A DNA stretch of 64,000 nt from Croceicoccus gelatinilyticus (GCF_018398395.1 NZ_JAHCBF010000007.1:124001-188000), one strand, 5' to 3'. Numbered from the stretch's first letter, positions 1-8,268 are shown. The notes: generated by a model not told the origin, from the sequence alone. Numbers and translations are program-made.

Positions 1-283
1 CACTGACTTCGGGCCCGTATTCGTGCTCGGTGTCCATCGCCTGCGCGAGCTGGGCGTTGGCTGCGCGCGCAGAGGCTTCGAGCCTTGCCTGTTCTACCGC
101 AAAACGCGCTTCGAGCGCATCGAGCCGCTGCTCCTGGTCAGCCGTGAGCGACAGTTCATCGTGAACGAACTCGTGCAGGCTGCCCTCGGAATCGTTGTTG
201 GACCAGCGATCGGCGGCAAGCGCTCCTAGGCATCCGGCAAGCGCCGCCAGCAGGACCGCAAGGACAAGGTGAAACTTCTTCAA
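1..283 (-). CDS. CnrX-like periplasmic metal sensor (partial)
   Basis: The reading frame starts at a TTG (281-283) three bases after the stop of the upstream gene and runs off the left edge, so the C-terminus is missing. The first ~25 residues form a signal/anchor segment (LKKFHLVLAVLLAALAGC), followed by a helical, Glu/Ala-rich region. An HxxxH pair (H37, H41) is followed 17 residues later by E58, the same spacing as the metal ligands H42/H46/E63 of CnrX. CnrX-type proteins sense Ni/Co in the periplasm and signal to an anti-sigma factor. The ligand equivalents of H119/M123 lie outside the window. A Spy/CpxP-like role is the alternative. A TAG in frame just upstream forces the TTG start. Confidence 0.65.
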   Translation of the reverse strand, partial: MKKFHLVLAVLLAALAGCLGALAADRWSNNDSEGSLHEFVHDELSLTADQEQRLDALEARFAVEQARLEASARAANAQLAQAMDTEHEYGPEVS

Positions 284-286
284 CGC

Positions 287-583
287 CTATGATCCCACAT
301 GAAGCAATGCAGCGGGCGACAGGGATTCTCCGCCAACGAGGCTCTCGCCAACAATTTCTGTAGGAGCGCTATATTCGGACGGCCATCCGCTGGTCCCTGC
401 GCCTGCCGCCAGGCCGACGACAAACAGACCGGCAAACAAGGCCATTCTGCGTCGCTGATCGGCAATTTCGCCAAGCTGTCCCGCGCGCTGCCAGACGCCG
501 TTCATGAAGTCGGGCGGCACGTCGCCAGCCCCCTGCGACGCCATCGTGCCGAGCATCGCATCGAGTGTCTGATTATCACGCAT
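287..583 (-). CDS. CnrY-like small membrane protein, possible anti-sigma factor
   Basis: 98 aa with a hydrophilic N-terminal half and one membrane segment around residues 48-67 (MALFAGLFVVGLAAGAG). The size, single membrane span and position immediately before a CnrX-like gene match CnrY, the membrane anti-sigma factor of the cnrYXH locus. If the order holds, an ECF sigma factor gene should follow just left of the window. The residue-level similarity to CnrY is too weak to judge by eye, so the call rests mainly on topology and context. Confidence 0.5.
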   Translation of the reverse strand: MRDNQTLDAMLGTMASQGAGDVPPDFMNGVWQRAGQLGEIADQRRRMALFAGLFVVGLAAGAGTSGWPSEYSAPTEIVGESLVGGESLSPAALLHVGS

Positions 584-626
584 CCCTTGCTCCTGTCGGT
601 TGCATAATTCCTATACGCGATGCTTC

Positions 627-662
627 GCGCAAACCCTCAAGTTTCTTTTTTGAGGGCTGCGC
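627..662. promoter_or_regulatory. Hairpin-forming inverted repeat between cnrY-like gene and methyltransferase
   Basis: CCCTCAA (634-640) and TTGAGGG (650-656) pair perfectly around a 9-nt T-rich loop, and flanking GCGCA/TGCGC extend the stem. It sits in the 148-bp divergent intergenic region. No U-tract follows, so it is not a standard terminator; a leader structure or an operator is possible. Confidence 0.4.
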
Positions 663-731
663 GTTGGCGACGCGTAAGAGGAGTAAGTCTACCAACTGGG
701 GCAAGTACCAGCGTCGAATGGGAGCCATGGC

Positions 732-1418
732 ATGAAAGATGCGGCAGTTCCGCCAAAAGAGCGCGAGTTCACTCCGCCCTTGGGCAAAAACTGGCTCACA
801 CCGCTCTATGATCGCGCGATCGCAGTCTTTACGCGCGAGAGCCGGTGGCGCCGCGCAATCGTCGAAGAGGCCGCATTGGTGCCCGGCGACAAGGTCATTG
901 ATGTCGGGTGCGGCACCGGGACCTTGCTTAGGGCGCTGATGGCCAGCTGTCCCGAAGCCGGCTTCATCGGCGTTGAGCCGGACCCCGCAGCATTGGCTAT
1001 CGCGCAGCGCAAATTCGGCGCCGGAGCCGATATGGTCCGGTGGCACAACGGCTTTCTCGATAGTCTCGAGCTTTCCGACGGCTGGCGGCCAGATAAGATC
1101 GTCAGCAGCCTCGTCCTTCACCAGGTACCTTTGGCGCAAAAGCGCGCGATCCTCGAGCAGATCGAGAACCTGCTGGCCCCCGGGGGCATGGCGCTGATTG
1201 CCGACTATATGCGGCAGGATGTTCCAGCCATGCGCGCGCTCTTCCGTTCGAGCGTTCAGCTACTCGACGGCGTGAAGGACACCCAGCCGAGCGCCGACGG
1301 AGCCGTCGAGAAATTGCTCGTCGAGATTTTCGCGGACGCCGAATTGCTCGATCGTATCCATACCGCGACCGGAACCATTTCTCTCTGGCGCGGCGTCAAG
1401 AAAGGCCATGTCCAATGA
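732..1418 (+). CDS. Class I SAM-dependent methyltransferase
   Basis: 228 aa. SAM-binding motif I is visible as VIDVGCGTG near residues 55-63, followed by an acidic loop (IGVEPDPAA) and a motif around NGFLDSLEL, all typical of the class I Rossmann methyltransferase fold. The substrate cannot be inferred. The stop codon overlaps the ATG of the following DUF411 gene by 4 bp, so the two are probably translated together. A second, unrelated class I methyltransferase lies at 42331-42975, also next to metal genes. Confidence 0.8.
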   Translation: MKDAAVPPKEREFTPPLGKNWLTPLYDRAIAVFTRESRWRRAIVEEAALVPGDKVIDVGCGTGTLLRALMASCPEAGFIGVEPDPAALAIAQRKFGAGADMVRWHNGFLDSLELSDGWRPDKIVSSLVLHQVPLAQKRAILEQIENLLAPGGMALIADYMRQDVPAMRALFRSSVQLLDGVKDTQPSADGAVEKLLVEIFADAELLDRIHTATGTISLWRGVKKGHVQ

Positions 1419-1882
1419 ACCTCACGAAAGATACGAGACCGCTACGCCGTTCGCTGGCGGCCTCGCTCCTCCTCGCCCTTGCAGCGTGCTCGAGTGCGGC
1501 TCAGGCGGCCACCTACACCATGTTCCGCGACGCAGGGTGCGGGTGCTGTCTCAACTGGGCCGGTCACGTAGAACATGGACTCGAAGCGGAGGTCACCTCG
1601 ATCGACACCGACGACATGGCTGCGCTCAAGACAGCCAAGGGAGTGCCGCAGGATCTGTGGTCGTGTCACACGATGGAAGTCGATGGCTATATCATCGAAG
1701 GCCACGTGCCGGCCGATGCCGTCGCGAAGCTATTGCGCGAACGCCCCGAAGGCGTTGCTGGCCTGGCTGTGCCCGGAATGCCGCTTGGCTCGCCCGGAAT
1801 GGAAGTCGGAGACCAGGTGCAGCCCTATGATGTCATCGCCTTCGGCCCAGGCGGGCGGAGCGTTTTCGCATCCTACCCGTGA
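1415..1882 (+). CDS. DUF411 metal-binding lipoprotein
   Basis: 155 aa. A lipobox-like signal (LALAACSS) is followed by the DUF411 domain, recognised by the Cys cluster in FRDAGCGCCLNW and the later SCHTMEVDGYIIEGHVPADA block. DUF411 proteins are periplasmic and commonly found in copper/silver resistance clusters; a metal-binding role is generally proposed. It overlaps the upstream methyltransferase by 4 bp (ATGA). Confidence 0.85.
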   Translation: MNLTKDTRPLRRSLAASLLLALAACSSAAQAATYTMFRDAGCGCCLNWAGHVEHGLEAEVTSIDTDDMAALKTAKGVPQDLWSCHTMEVDGYIIEGHVPADAVAKLLRERPEGVAGLAVPGMPLGSPGMEVGDQVQPYDVIAFGPGGRSVFASYP

Positions 1883-1925
1883 CTATGGGCAGCCATTTTC
1901 GCGCCAACTCTAACGGAGGGCCATC

Positions 1926-2201
1926 ATGTCGGACTATTCAGTCAAAATCTCGATTCTCATATGGGGCTGGACGCTCAGTCTCTTCCTTTTTTTCAGTTAT
2001 CTGATCTGCATCGGTTTCGGCCTGCTCGCGCCCGAACAGGCGCACATGCACGAAGCGTGGGCGCCGCTGCTTCCCGGTTTCGAATGGCTGACCCTTTCGG
2101 GCTTTCTGGCAGGCGCTCTCGGCAGCTTTCTGTACGGCTGGTATATCGCGATTATTGGGGTGCCACTGCTGCGATTTTTCCGAAACCGGTTCAGGACGTA
2201 G
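1926..2201 (+). CDS. Small two-TM membrane protein
   Basis: 91 aa with two hydrophobic segments (about residues 10-33 and 55-80) separated by a short polar loop containing HMHEAW. The strong GGAGGG just upstream supports the start. It resembles in size and topology the small membrane proteins (DUF5676-like) that accompany DUF411/DUF305 genes in metal clusters, but I cannot assign the family firmly. No function is proposed. Confidence 0.65.
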   Translation: MSDYSVKISILIWGWTLSLFLFFSYLICIGFGLLAPEQAHMHEAWAPLLPGFEWLTLSGFLAGALGSFLYGWYIAIIGVPLLRFFRNRFRT

Positions 2202-2412
2202 TAAATCGGCGGCGATGGCCGCGTGCCTTGATACTCGCGGAGCATTTTCAGCTGCGCAAGCAGTCCGCTTTGGGCCGCAATTCGCTCAAACGGCTCGAGC
2301 AAAACGCAACCCTCCAGCTTTGTCTTGAAAAATTTTTGAGGGATGAGCCCCGGCTGAACGTACGGTCCGGCATGATCTTTCTTGAACGGGAGACCATCGA
2401 CAGGGGAAAGTC

Positions 2413-3765
2413 TTGCAAGAGCATGAGCACGAGAATCAAAGCGAGGCAGCTGGCTCGATAACCCTGCTGGGCGGCGTGGCGATGGGTACCGGCGTCATGA
2501 TCGGTGCCGGCATCTTCGCCTTGACCGGGCAGATCGCCGAGCTCGCCGGCCCGCTCTTTCCCTTATCCTTCATCGCAGCCGCGCTGGTAACTTCGCTGGC
2601 GGCTTATAGCTATATCAAGATGTCGAACAAATGGCCGTCTTCGGGCGGCATCGCGATGATCTTGCAGAAAGCATACGGGCCCGGCGTGATCGCCGCCTCG
2701 GCCTCGCTCCTGATGGCGCTCTCGATGGTCATCAATGAAAGTCTCGTGGCCCGCACCTTTGCGACTTACGCGCTGCGCCCGTTCGGCCTCGAAAGCAGCG
2801 GGTGGCTCGTTTCTCTCGCAGCGCTTGCCCTCATCATCTTCGCCTATCTCGTCAATGCAGCGGGCAATAAGTCGGTAAGCGGCTTCTCGCTCATCATGTC
2901 CGCCATCAAGATCGGCGGCATCGCGCTGTTCGCAGTCGCGGCGATCTGGGCCAGCGGTTTTTCATCAGGCGCATTTTCGCAGCCCGTTTCGCTGACGAAT
3001 GCAGAAGCCCTGCTCGCCTCGGTTGCTTTCTCGATCCTCGCCTTCAAGGGCTTCACAACAATTACCAATAGCGGCGGCGAAATCGTCGACCCGCACAAGA
3101 ATGTCGGCCGGACGATCATGATCTCGATCGCGGTCTGCATCGTGATCTACCTGCTCGTGGCAGTGGCGGTGGGTTCGAGCCTGAGCATATCCGAGATCGC
3201 CGAGGCGCGCGATTATTCGCTCGCGGCAGCGGCGCGTCCGGCGCTGGGTGAGCTGGGCTTCTACTTCACCGTCGCGATCGCGATCGCCGCAACGACTTCG
3301 GGCGTGATCGCGAGCGTATTTGCTGTGTCGCGCATGCTTGCGATGCTGACAGACATGAAGATGATCCCGCACAGCCATTTCGGCATGAGTGGCGGAATAC
3401 GCAGCCACATGCTGGTCTATACGGTGGTCATTGCCGGGACGCTTGCCGTCCTGTTCGATCTGTCGCGGATCGCCTCGCTGGGTGCTTTCTTCTACCTCGT
3501 CATGGATATGCTGGTGCACTGGGGCGTCCTGCGCCACCTGCGCAAGGAAGTCGGCGCGCGAGCATCAATACTTCTTACAGCACTCGCGGCAGATGGCGTG
3601 GTCCTCGCAGCCTTTACCGCGGCCAAATTGCGCAGCGATCCTGCCGTTGTCGCCTACGCGGCGATCGGCATCGTCGCAGTCTTCGTGGGAGAATGGATTT
3701 ACCTTTCGCGCAATTCCGAAGCGCCCGCATCTCCTGAAGATGATGGGTCCGGAGAGAAAAGGTGA
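2413..3765 (+). CDS. APC-superfamily permease
   Basis: 450 aa, about 12 membrane segments. The N-terminal GTGVMIGAGIFALTGQIAELAGP motif region matches the first helix of amino acid-polyamine-organocation permeases. The start is a TTG at 2413 with a good RBS (GGGGAAAG) a few bases upstream; no in-frame ATG precedes residue 25. The N-terminus is hydrophilic and rich in Glu/His (QEHEHENQ). The substrate is unknown; copper-linked APC permeases occur in similar islands, so metal or amino-acid-complex transport is possible but unproven. Confidence 0.8.
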   Translation: MQEHEHENQSEAAGSITLLGGVAMGTGVMIGAGIFALTGQIAELAGPLFPLSFIAAALVTSLAAYSYIKMSNKWPSSGGIAMILQKAYGPGVIAASASLLMALSMVINESLVARTFATYALRPFGLESSGWLVSLAALALIIFAYLVNAAGNKSVSGFSLIMSAIKIGGIALFAVAAIWASGFSSGAFSQPVSLTNAEALLASVAFSILAFKGFTTITNSGGEIVDPHKNVGRTIMISIAVCIVIYLLVAVAVGSSLSISEIAEARDYSLAAAARPALGELGFYFTVAIAIAATTSGVIASVFAVSRMLAMLTDMKMIPHSHFGMSGGIRSHMLVYTVVIAGTLAVLFDLSRIASLGAFFYLVMDMLVHWGVLRHLRKEVGARASILLTALAADGVVLAAFTAAKLRSDPAVVAYAAIGIVAVFVGEWIYLSRNSEAPASPEDDGSGEKR

Positions 3766-3877
3766 TGGCACCTTCTTCAACCAGCTTTGCCGCTTTTACG
3801 CCGGGCTTTTTCGAAACCGTTCACCGAAAACCGGCGTTGAGCACGAGACACGTCAGGCAAAACAGATGGAGCGATTC

Positions 3878-4627
3878 ATGACGACCCGAACAGCGGCGGT
3901 CTACCGCATGGTAATGGAGGACCATGTCTGTCCCTATGGCATCAAGACGGTCGATCTTCTCAAGCGGCAAGGTTTCGAGGTCGACGATCATCACCTGACC
4001 AGCAGGGAGGAAACCGAAGCATTCAAGGACAAGCACAACGTCGAGACCACCCCGCAGACCTTTATCGAAGACAAGCGCATTGGCGGCTATGACGATGTCC
4101 GCGAGTTCTTCGGCAAGAGCCGTTCGCAGCCAGAGGAAGGCGAGACCAGCTATCAGCCGATCATTGCGATTTTCGCGGTCGCGCTGCTGCTCGCGCTCGG
4201 ACTGAGCTGGGCCTTTTTTGAAAACCTCTTCACCGTCCGGGCCGCCGAATGGTTCGTGAGCCTATCGATGACCCTGCTCGCCGTTCAGAAGCTTCAGGAC
4301 GTGCGCAGTTTCTCGACGATGTTCCTCAACTACGACCTACTCGCACGGCGCTGGGTGCCCTATGGCTTCGTCTACCCGTTCGGCGAAGCCGCTGCCGGCA
4401 TTCTCATGACCGCGGGCGCGCTGACCTGGCTTTCTGCCCCGCTGGCATTTTTCATCGGCACCGTCGGCGCTGTCAGCGTCTTTAAGGCTGTCTACATCGA
4501 CAAGCGCGAACTCAAATGCGCCTGCGTGGGCGGCAGCAGCAATGTGCCGCTCGGCTTTGTCTCGCTGACCGAAAATCTGTTTATGATCGGAATGGGTCTG
4601 TGGATGGGCGCGAAGCTTCTCGCATGA
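3878..4627 (+). CDS. Glutaredoxin-MauE/DoxX membrane fusion protein
   Basis: 249 aa. Residues 1-85 are a glutaredoxin domain with a CPYG active site (single Cys18), the cis-Pro loop (TTPQTFI) and the GGYDD motif. Residues ~95-249 form about four membrane helices of the MauE/DoxX type with a CACVGG motif near residue 215, a likely redox pair. MauE relatives help thiol-disulfide exchange across the membrane. The ATG at 3878 was chosen over 3866 because GGAG lies 6 bases upstream of it. The stop overlaps the channel gene's ATG by 4 bp. Confidence 0.85.
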   Translation: MTTRTAAVYRMVMEDHVCPYGIKTVDLLKRQGFEVDDHHLTSREETEAFKDKHNVETTPQTFIEDKRIGGYDDVREFFGKSRSQPEEGETSYQPIIAIFAVALLLALGLSWAFFENLFTVRAAEWFVSLSMTLLAVQKLQDVRSFSTMFLNYDLLARRWVPYGFVYPFGEAAAGILMTAGALTWLSAPLAFFIGTVGAVSVFKAVYIDKRELKCACVGGSSNVPLGFVSLTENLFMIGMGLWMGAKLLA

Positions 4628-5037
4628 TCACCGCGCTCCTTCTCGCTGTCTTTCTGTTCCTCTCGGCTGTCGCTTCGCACCTTGCCATTCTGGGTATCGG
4701 TCACCGGGTTCTCGATCGGCGCCGCGATACGCTGGCAAAGCTTGCCGTTTCGCTGCTCGTGCTCGCATCGCATTTCCTCGTGGCGATCCTATTTGCCGCA
4801 GGTTTCTGGCTGGGCGCGCAATGGGGCCTGGGAGGGTTCGACAAAGCACCTTCCATGGACTGGATGGACTACTTCTATTTTTCGCTCATCAACGTGACCA
4901 CACTGGGCCTGGGCGACATTTATCCGACCGAGCACCTGCGGGTTCTCGCCGGCGTCGAGGCCCTCACCGGCTTCGCCCTCATCAGCTGCTCGGCGCAGCT
5001 ATTCTGGACCATGATGCACAAAGGAGAAGAAGCATGA
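4624..5037 (+). CDS. Two-TM ion channel family protein
   Basis: 137 aa with N-terminal hydrophobic helices, a pore-loop region and a final membrane helix. The motif TTLGLGDIYP (around residues 91-100) resembles the TVGYGD selectivity filter of the K+ channel Ion_trans_2 family, with Leu in place of Tyr. The protein overlaps both neighbours by ATGA junctions and so belongs to a single operon with the glutaredoxin-MauE and DUF305 genes. The altered filter leaves ion selectivity open. Confidence 0.75.
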   Translation: MITALLLAVFLFLSAVASHLAILGIGHRVLDRRRDTLAKLAVSLLVLASHFLVAILFAAGFWLGAQWGLGGFDKAPSMDWMDYFYFSLINVTTLGLGDIYPTEHLRVLAGVEALTGFALISCSAQLFWTMMHKGEEA

Positions 5038-5561
5038 CCGAAAAGACGACCCACTCGGACAAGGGAGGGGGCGGCAACTACTGGCGGTTCATGGCCATGG
5101 TATCGACTTCGACCGTCATCATGTTCTTCCTGATGTATGCCAACACCTTCACCATTGACGATGTCTTCTGGAGTGAAACGCGCTTCTGGATGATGTTTGT
5201 CATGGGCGCGATGATGATGGTCGTCATGCTCCTCTTCATGTGGGGCATGTACAAGGACCGGACCAAGAATTTTATCATCTTGGGTGTCGGCGCCTTTGTG
5301 TTCGCGCTCGCACTTTGGCTTGTACGCAGCCAGACCACCGTCGACGACACCGAATATATGGCAGCGATGATCCCGCACCACTCGATCGCGATCATGACCA
5401 GCGAACGGGCCAGCCTCAAGGATCCGCGCGTTCGCGAACTCGCCAAGGCAATCATCGTCGCCCAGCGCCGCGAGATCGCCGAGATGAAATATCTCATCGA
5501 CGATATCGAGCAGAACGGTCCGCGGACCGAAGAACGCCTGCCCGAGGAGATGCAGCCATGA
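5034..5561 (+). CDS. DUF305 domain membrane protein
   Basis: 175 aa. Three membrane segments, rich in Met (MMFVMGAMMMVVMLLFMWGM), precede a C-terminal DUF305 motif, MIPHHSIAIM, followed by a helix with Glu and Arg. DUF305 proteins are frequent in copper-resistance clusters and His/Met residues suggest copper binding. Start at 5034 overlaps the channel stop (ATGA), and its own stop overlaps the following lipoprotein ATG. Confidence 0.85.
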   Translation: MTEKTTHSDKGGGGNYWRFMAMVSTSTVIMFFLMYANTFTIDDVFWSETRFWMMFVMGAMMMVVMLLFMWGMYKDRTKNFIILGVGAFVFALALWLVRSQTTVDDTEYMAAMIPHHSIAIMTSERASLKDPRVRELAKAIIVAQRREIAEMKYLIDDIEQNGPRTEERLPEEMQP

Positions 5562-6046
5562 ACAAGATAGCTTTCACGGCGCTCATCGCGCTGCCGCTCG
5601 CCGCCTGCAATTCAAATACTGCTCCGGGAAATGACCGCGAAGCCCAGCTCGACCCGCCTGCCGCTGCCGCGCCGATCGAGGACGCGGCCAGTGCACTGGC
5701 AAATGTTGACCCGGGCCTCATGCTTCCCGGGACCATGAATGACGCGGACCTTGCTGCTCTTGGCGCAGGACAGGCCTGCCAGTTCCGCCTGACCGAAGTG
5801 GCCTTTCCCTCGTTTGTCTATGACGGTGACGGGGGCGGAGCGATCAAGATCAATGGCAAATTGATCCCCGTCACTGCCGATGGCCCCGGCAGCTATGCGA
5901 ACGGCGAGCTTCGGATCAGAACGCGCATGCTGGATGATGAAGGCGATGCCGGCTTGCAAATGCAGGAGATGATCGTCGCAGCTCCGAGAGCCAAGGATGA
6001 GTTCGGCTTTTGGGGCTATACCACCTGTCCGGCCGACGGAGCCTGA
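5558..6046 (+). CDS. Hypothetical lipoprotein
   Basis: 162 aa with a lipobox signal peptide (ALPLAACNS) and an acidic, Ala/Pro-rich linker. The C-terminal half (about residues 75-162) looks like a small beta-rich domain with one Cys near the start (GQACQFRL) and one near the end (YTTCPADGA), possibly a disulfide. I do not recognise the family. It closes the four-gene operon that begins at 3878, overlapping the DUF305 stop by ATGA. Confidence 0.75.
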   Translation: MNKIAFTALIALPLAACNSNTAPGNDREAQLDPPAAAAPIEDAASALANVDPGLMLPGTMNDADLAALGAGQACQFRLTEVAFPSFVYDGDGGGAIKINGKLIPVTADGPGSYANGELRIRTRMLDDEGDAGLQMQEMIVAAPRAKDEFGFWGYTTCPADGA

Positions 6047-6139
6047 TACTGGCAGGGCGCATGGGCGGGCCGTCGGCTACCCCGTGCGCCCGCGCCTCCG
6101 CCCTTCGTCGCCCTCACGAGTCTTAACAGGAACAAGCAG

Positions 6140-6844
6140 ATGACTGACACGAGGCCCATCGCTGTCTTCGGCGCAGGCGGGAAGACCGGCACCGAGCTAT
6201 TGAGGCGTGCCCTTGTCCAGGACATACCGATCCGCGCCTTCGAACACACAGTGCCTGGGCCAGACGAGCGGATGGGCGACTTCGAATATATCGAATGCGA
6301 TGTGCTGTCGGACGATTTCGCGGGCGATCTCGATGGCTGCCGCGCGGTCATTTCGACCCTCGGTGTCGCTTTCGGTCCGGGCAATGCGATCGATCCACCG
6401 CCGCTCTATACCGATGGCACGCGCAACCTCCTCGGGGCGATGGCACAAGCGAAGATCGACCGCATTGCAGTGATCTCCGCTGCCTTCGTCGAACATCAGT
6501 CGAGCGTCCCGGCCTGGTTTGAACTCACTGCCAAGCCTGCATTGTTCAATATACTCGAGCAGATGCGCGCCATGGAAGCGATACTCAGCGACGCCCAAGG
6601 CATTAAATGGACTTCCGCACGGCCGGGCTGGCTGCTGGATGAGCCTTACACTGGCGAAGCCGTGATTACGGACGAGCGGCTGGCGGAAGGCTGTTTCCGG
6701 TGCCGTCATGCTGATCTCGCAGCGAGCCTGCTTGAGTTCGCGTGCGAAGATACCTGGATCAACGCAAAACCTGCCATCGGCAGGCCCGAAGCCGAACATT
6801 TCGAAAGTCCTTCCGCCATCATGGCCGAACTCGGGATCGATTGA
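6140..6844 (+). CDS. NAD(P)-binding NmrA/SDR-like protein
   Basis: 234 aa. The N-terminus carries a dinucleotide-binding glycine motif (VFGAGGKTGTELLRRAL). The rest follows the atypical short-chain dehydrogenase pattern (AVISTLGVAFGPG, then YTDGTRNLLGAM and SARPGWLLDEPY). Such proteins act as NADPH-dependent quinone or flavin reductases or redox sensors; the substrate is not deducible. It is separated by 93 bp from the upstream operon and 71 bp from the downstream gene. Confidence 0.75.
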   Translation: MTDTRPIAVFGAGGKTGTELLRRALVQDIPIRAFEHTVPGPDERMGDFEYIECDVLSDDFAGDLDGCRAVISTLGVAFGPGNAIDPPPLYTDGTRNLLGAMAQAKIDRIAVISAAFVEHQSSVPAWFELTAKPALFNILEQMRAMEAILSDAQGIKWTSARPGWLLDEPYTGEAVITDERLAEGCFRCRHADLAASLLEFACEDTWINAKPAIGRPEAEHFESPSAIMAELGID

Positions 6845-6864
6845 GCGCCGTATCATTTTTCGAT

Positions 6865-6888
6865 CTGTAACGAGCCCGAACGTTACAG
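6865..6888. promoter_or_regulatory. Inverted repeat upstream of persulfide-dioxygenase-like gene
   Basis: CTGTAACG (6865-6872) and CGTTACAG (6881-6888) form a perfect 8-bp inverted repeat around 8 bases, 27 bp upstream of the next start codon. There is no U-tract. A dyad in this place is compatible with an operator for a persulfide-sensing ArsR-type repressor, or with a weak terminator for the preceding gene. Confidence 0.45.
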
Positions 6889-6915
6889 ACTTTGAGCAAT
6901 AGACAAGGAAGTCGC

Positions 6916-8268
6916 ATGTTTCTGGAGAAGATCAAAACCCCTGGCCTCTCGCACCTTTCGTATATCATCGGCTCGGGCGGACAGGCAGCGGTCATCGATC
7001 CGCGCCGGGACTGCCAGATCTATGTCGAAAAGGCCCGGGCCGAAGGGCAGGAGATAACGCATATCTTCGAAACCCATCGCAATGAGGATCTGATCAGCGG
7101 CTCGCCGATTTTGGCCGATTTGACAGGAGCCACTGTCTATCACGGGCCCGACGCGGCAGGCGAAGTCGTTTTTGCCAAGACCGCACGCGAAGGCGATTGT
7201 TTTGAGCTGGGTCAATTGCGGATCGAGGTACTGGAAACACCAGGACACACCGACGATCATCTCGCTTTCGTCATCCATGACACCGAATATTCCGAGGGAC
7301 CGGTCGGCGTCTTTACCGGCGATGCCCTGTTCGTCGGCGATGTCGGACGCACCGATTTCTATCCCGAGCGCAAGGAAGAAGTCGCGGGCCTTCTTTTCGA
7401 CTCCCTGCAGAAACTTTGCCGCCTCGGCGACCAGGCGATCATCTACCCAGCGCATGGTGCGGGCTCGGTCTGCGGATCGGGAATGGCGGACCGGGAATTC
7501 TCGACAATCGGCCACGAGCGGCGCAACAACCCGCGCCTGCGCATCTCCGACCGCGACGAGTTCATCAAGGCGAAGGTGGCAGAACAGCACTACCAACCGC
7601 CCTATTTCCGGCTGATGGAGCGGCTCAACCTTGAAGGGTCCAAAGCCGCGCCGCGGATTAAGCGGCCAAGGCGCTTGAGGCTGGGAGAGCTTGACGAGAT
7701 CGAAGCCGATCACCTGATCGATGTGCGCGAGCCGCTCGCCTATGCCGCCGGTCATATGCCGGGTGCCATGTGCCTTCCGGTGGGAATGATACCGGCCTTT
7801 GCTGGATGGTTCCTCGGTGAAGGCGACAGGATCGCCCTCGTCGCTTCCGAGGAAGACCAGCTAGCCCAGGCCATGGCCCATCTGCTGCGCATCGGCCTCG
7901 ATAATGTTGTCGGCGGCTATGTCGGCGTGGTTCCAGCCGCCGCACAGGGCAAAGCGATGCGCAGCATTCCCATGATCGGCACAGAAGAAGTCGCGCGCAA
8001 GCTTGATCGGGACAGCGGCGAGTGGACCCTGCTCGACGTGCGCGACGCGGACGAACGACAAGAAGCAAGCATCGACGGCTCAGAACATATCTATGTCGGT
8101 GAGCTCAATACGCGGTGGGAAGAGCTTGACCGCGACCGCCATTACACACTGATGTGCGCGAGCGGCATGCGGGCGAGCGTTGCCGCGGGCTGGCTGGCAA
8201 GCCAGGGCTTCAAGCGCCTCGACATCTATCTCGGCTCCATGGGGGCATGGAAGAACGCGCATAGCTGA
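6916..8268 (+). CDS. MBL-fold persulfide dioxygenase-like protein with two rhodanese domains
   Basis: 450 aa. Residues 1-245 are a metallo-beta-lactamase-fold domain. The usual HxHxDH is degenerate (H54-R-N-E-D58-L), but H54, H111 (TPGHTDD) and D136 (FTGDALF) match the three iron ligands of ETHE1-type persulfide dioxygenases. Two rhodanese domains follow: the first (~260-345) has no catalytic Cys, the second has it at about C414 (LMCASGMRAS). The predicted role is oxidation or transfer of glutathione persulfide sulfur in the cytoplasm. Start 6916 is supported by CAAGGAAG upstream. It converges with the copper ATPase. Confidence 0.82.
   Translation: MFLEKIKTPGLSHLSYIIGSGGQAAVIDPRRDCQIYVEKARAEGQEITHIFETHRNEDLISGSPILADLTGATVYHGPDAAGEVVFAKTAREGDCFELGQLRIEVLETPGHTDDHLAFVIHDTEYSEGPVGVFTGDALFVGDVGRTDFYPERKEEVAGLLFDSLQKLCRLGDQAIIYPAHGAGSVCGSGMADREFSTIGHERRNNPRLRISDRDEFIKAKVAEQHYQPPYFRLMERLNLEGSKAAPRIKRPRRLRLGELDEIEADHLIDVREPLAYAAGHMPGAMCLPVGMIPAFAGWFLGEGDRIALVASEEDQLAQAMAHLLRIGLDNVVGGYVGVVPAAAQGKAMRSIPMIGTEEVARKLDRDSGEWTLLDVRDADERQEASIDGSEHIYVGELNTRWEELDRDRHYTLMCASGMRASVAAGWLASQGFKRLDIYLGSMGAWKNAHS

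Noticed and set aside
3389-3877. Possible N-terminal extension of the glutaredoxin-MauE gene
   Set aside because: The extended frame lies inside the APC permease; the RBS-supported ATG at 3878 gives a normal glutaredoxin start.
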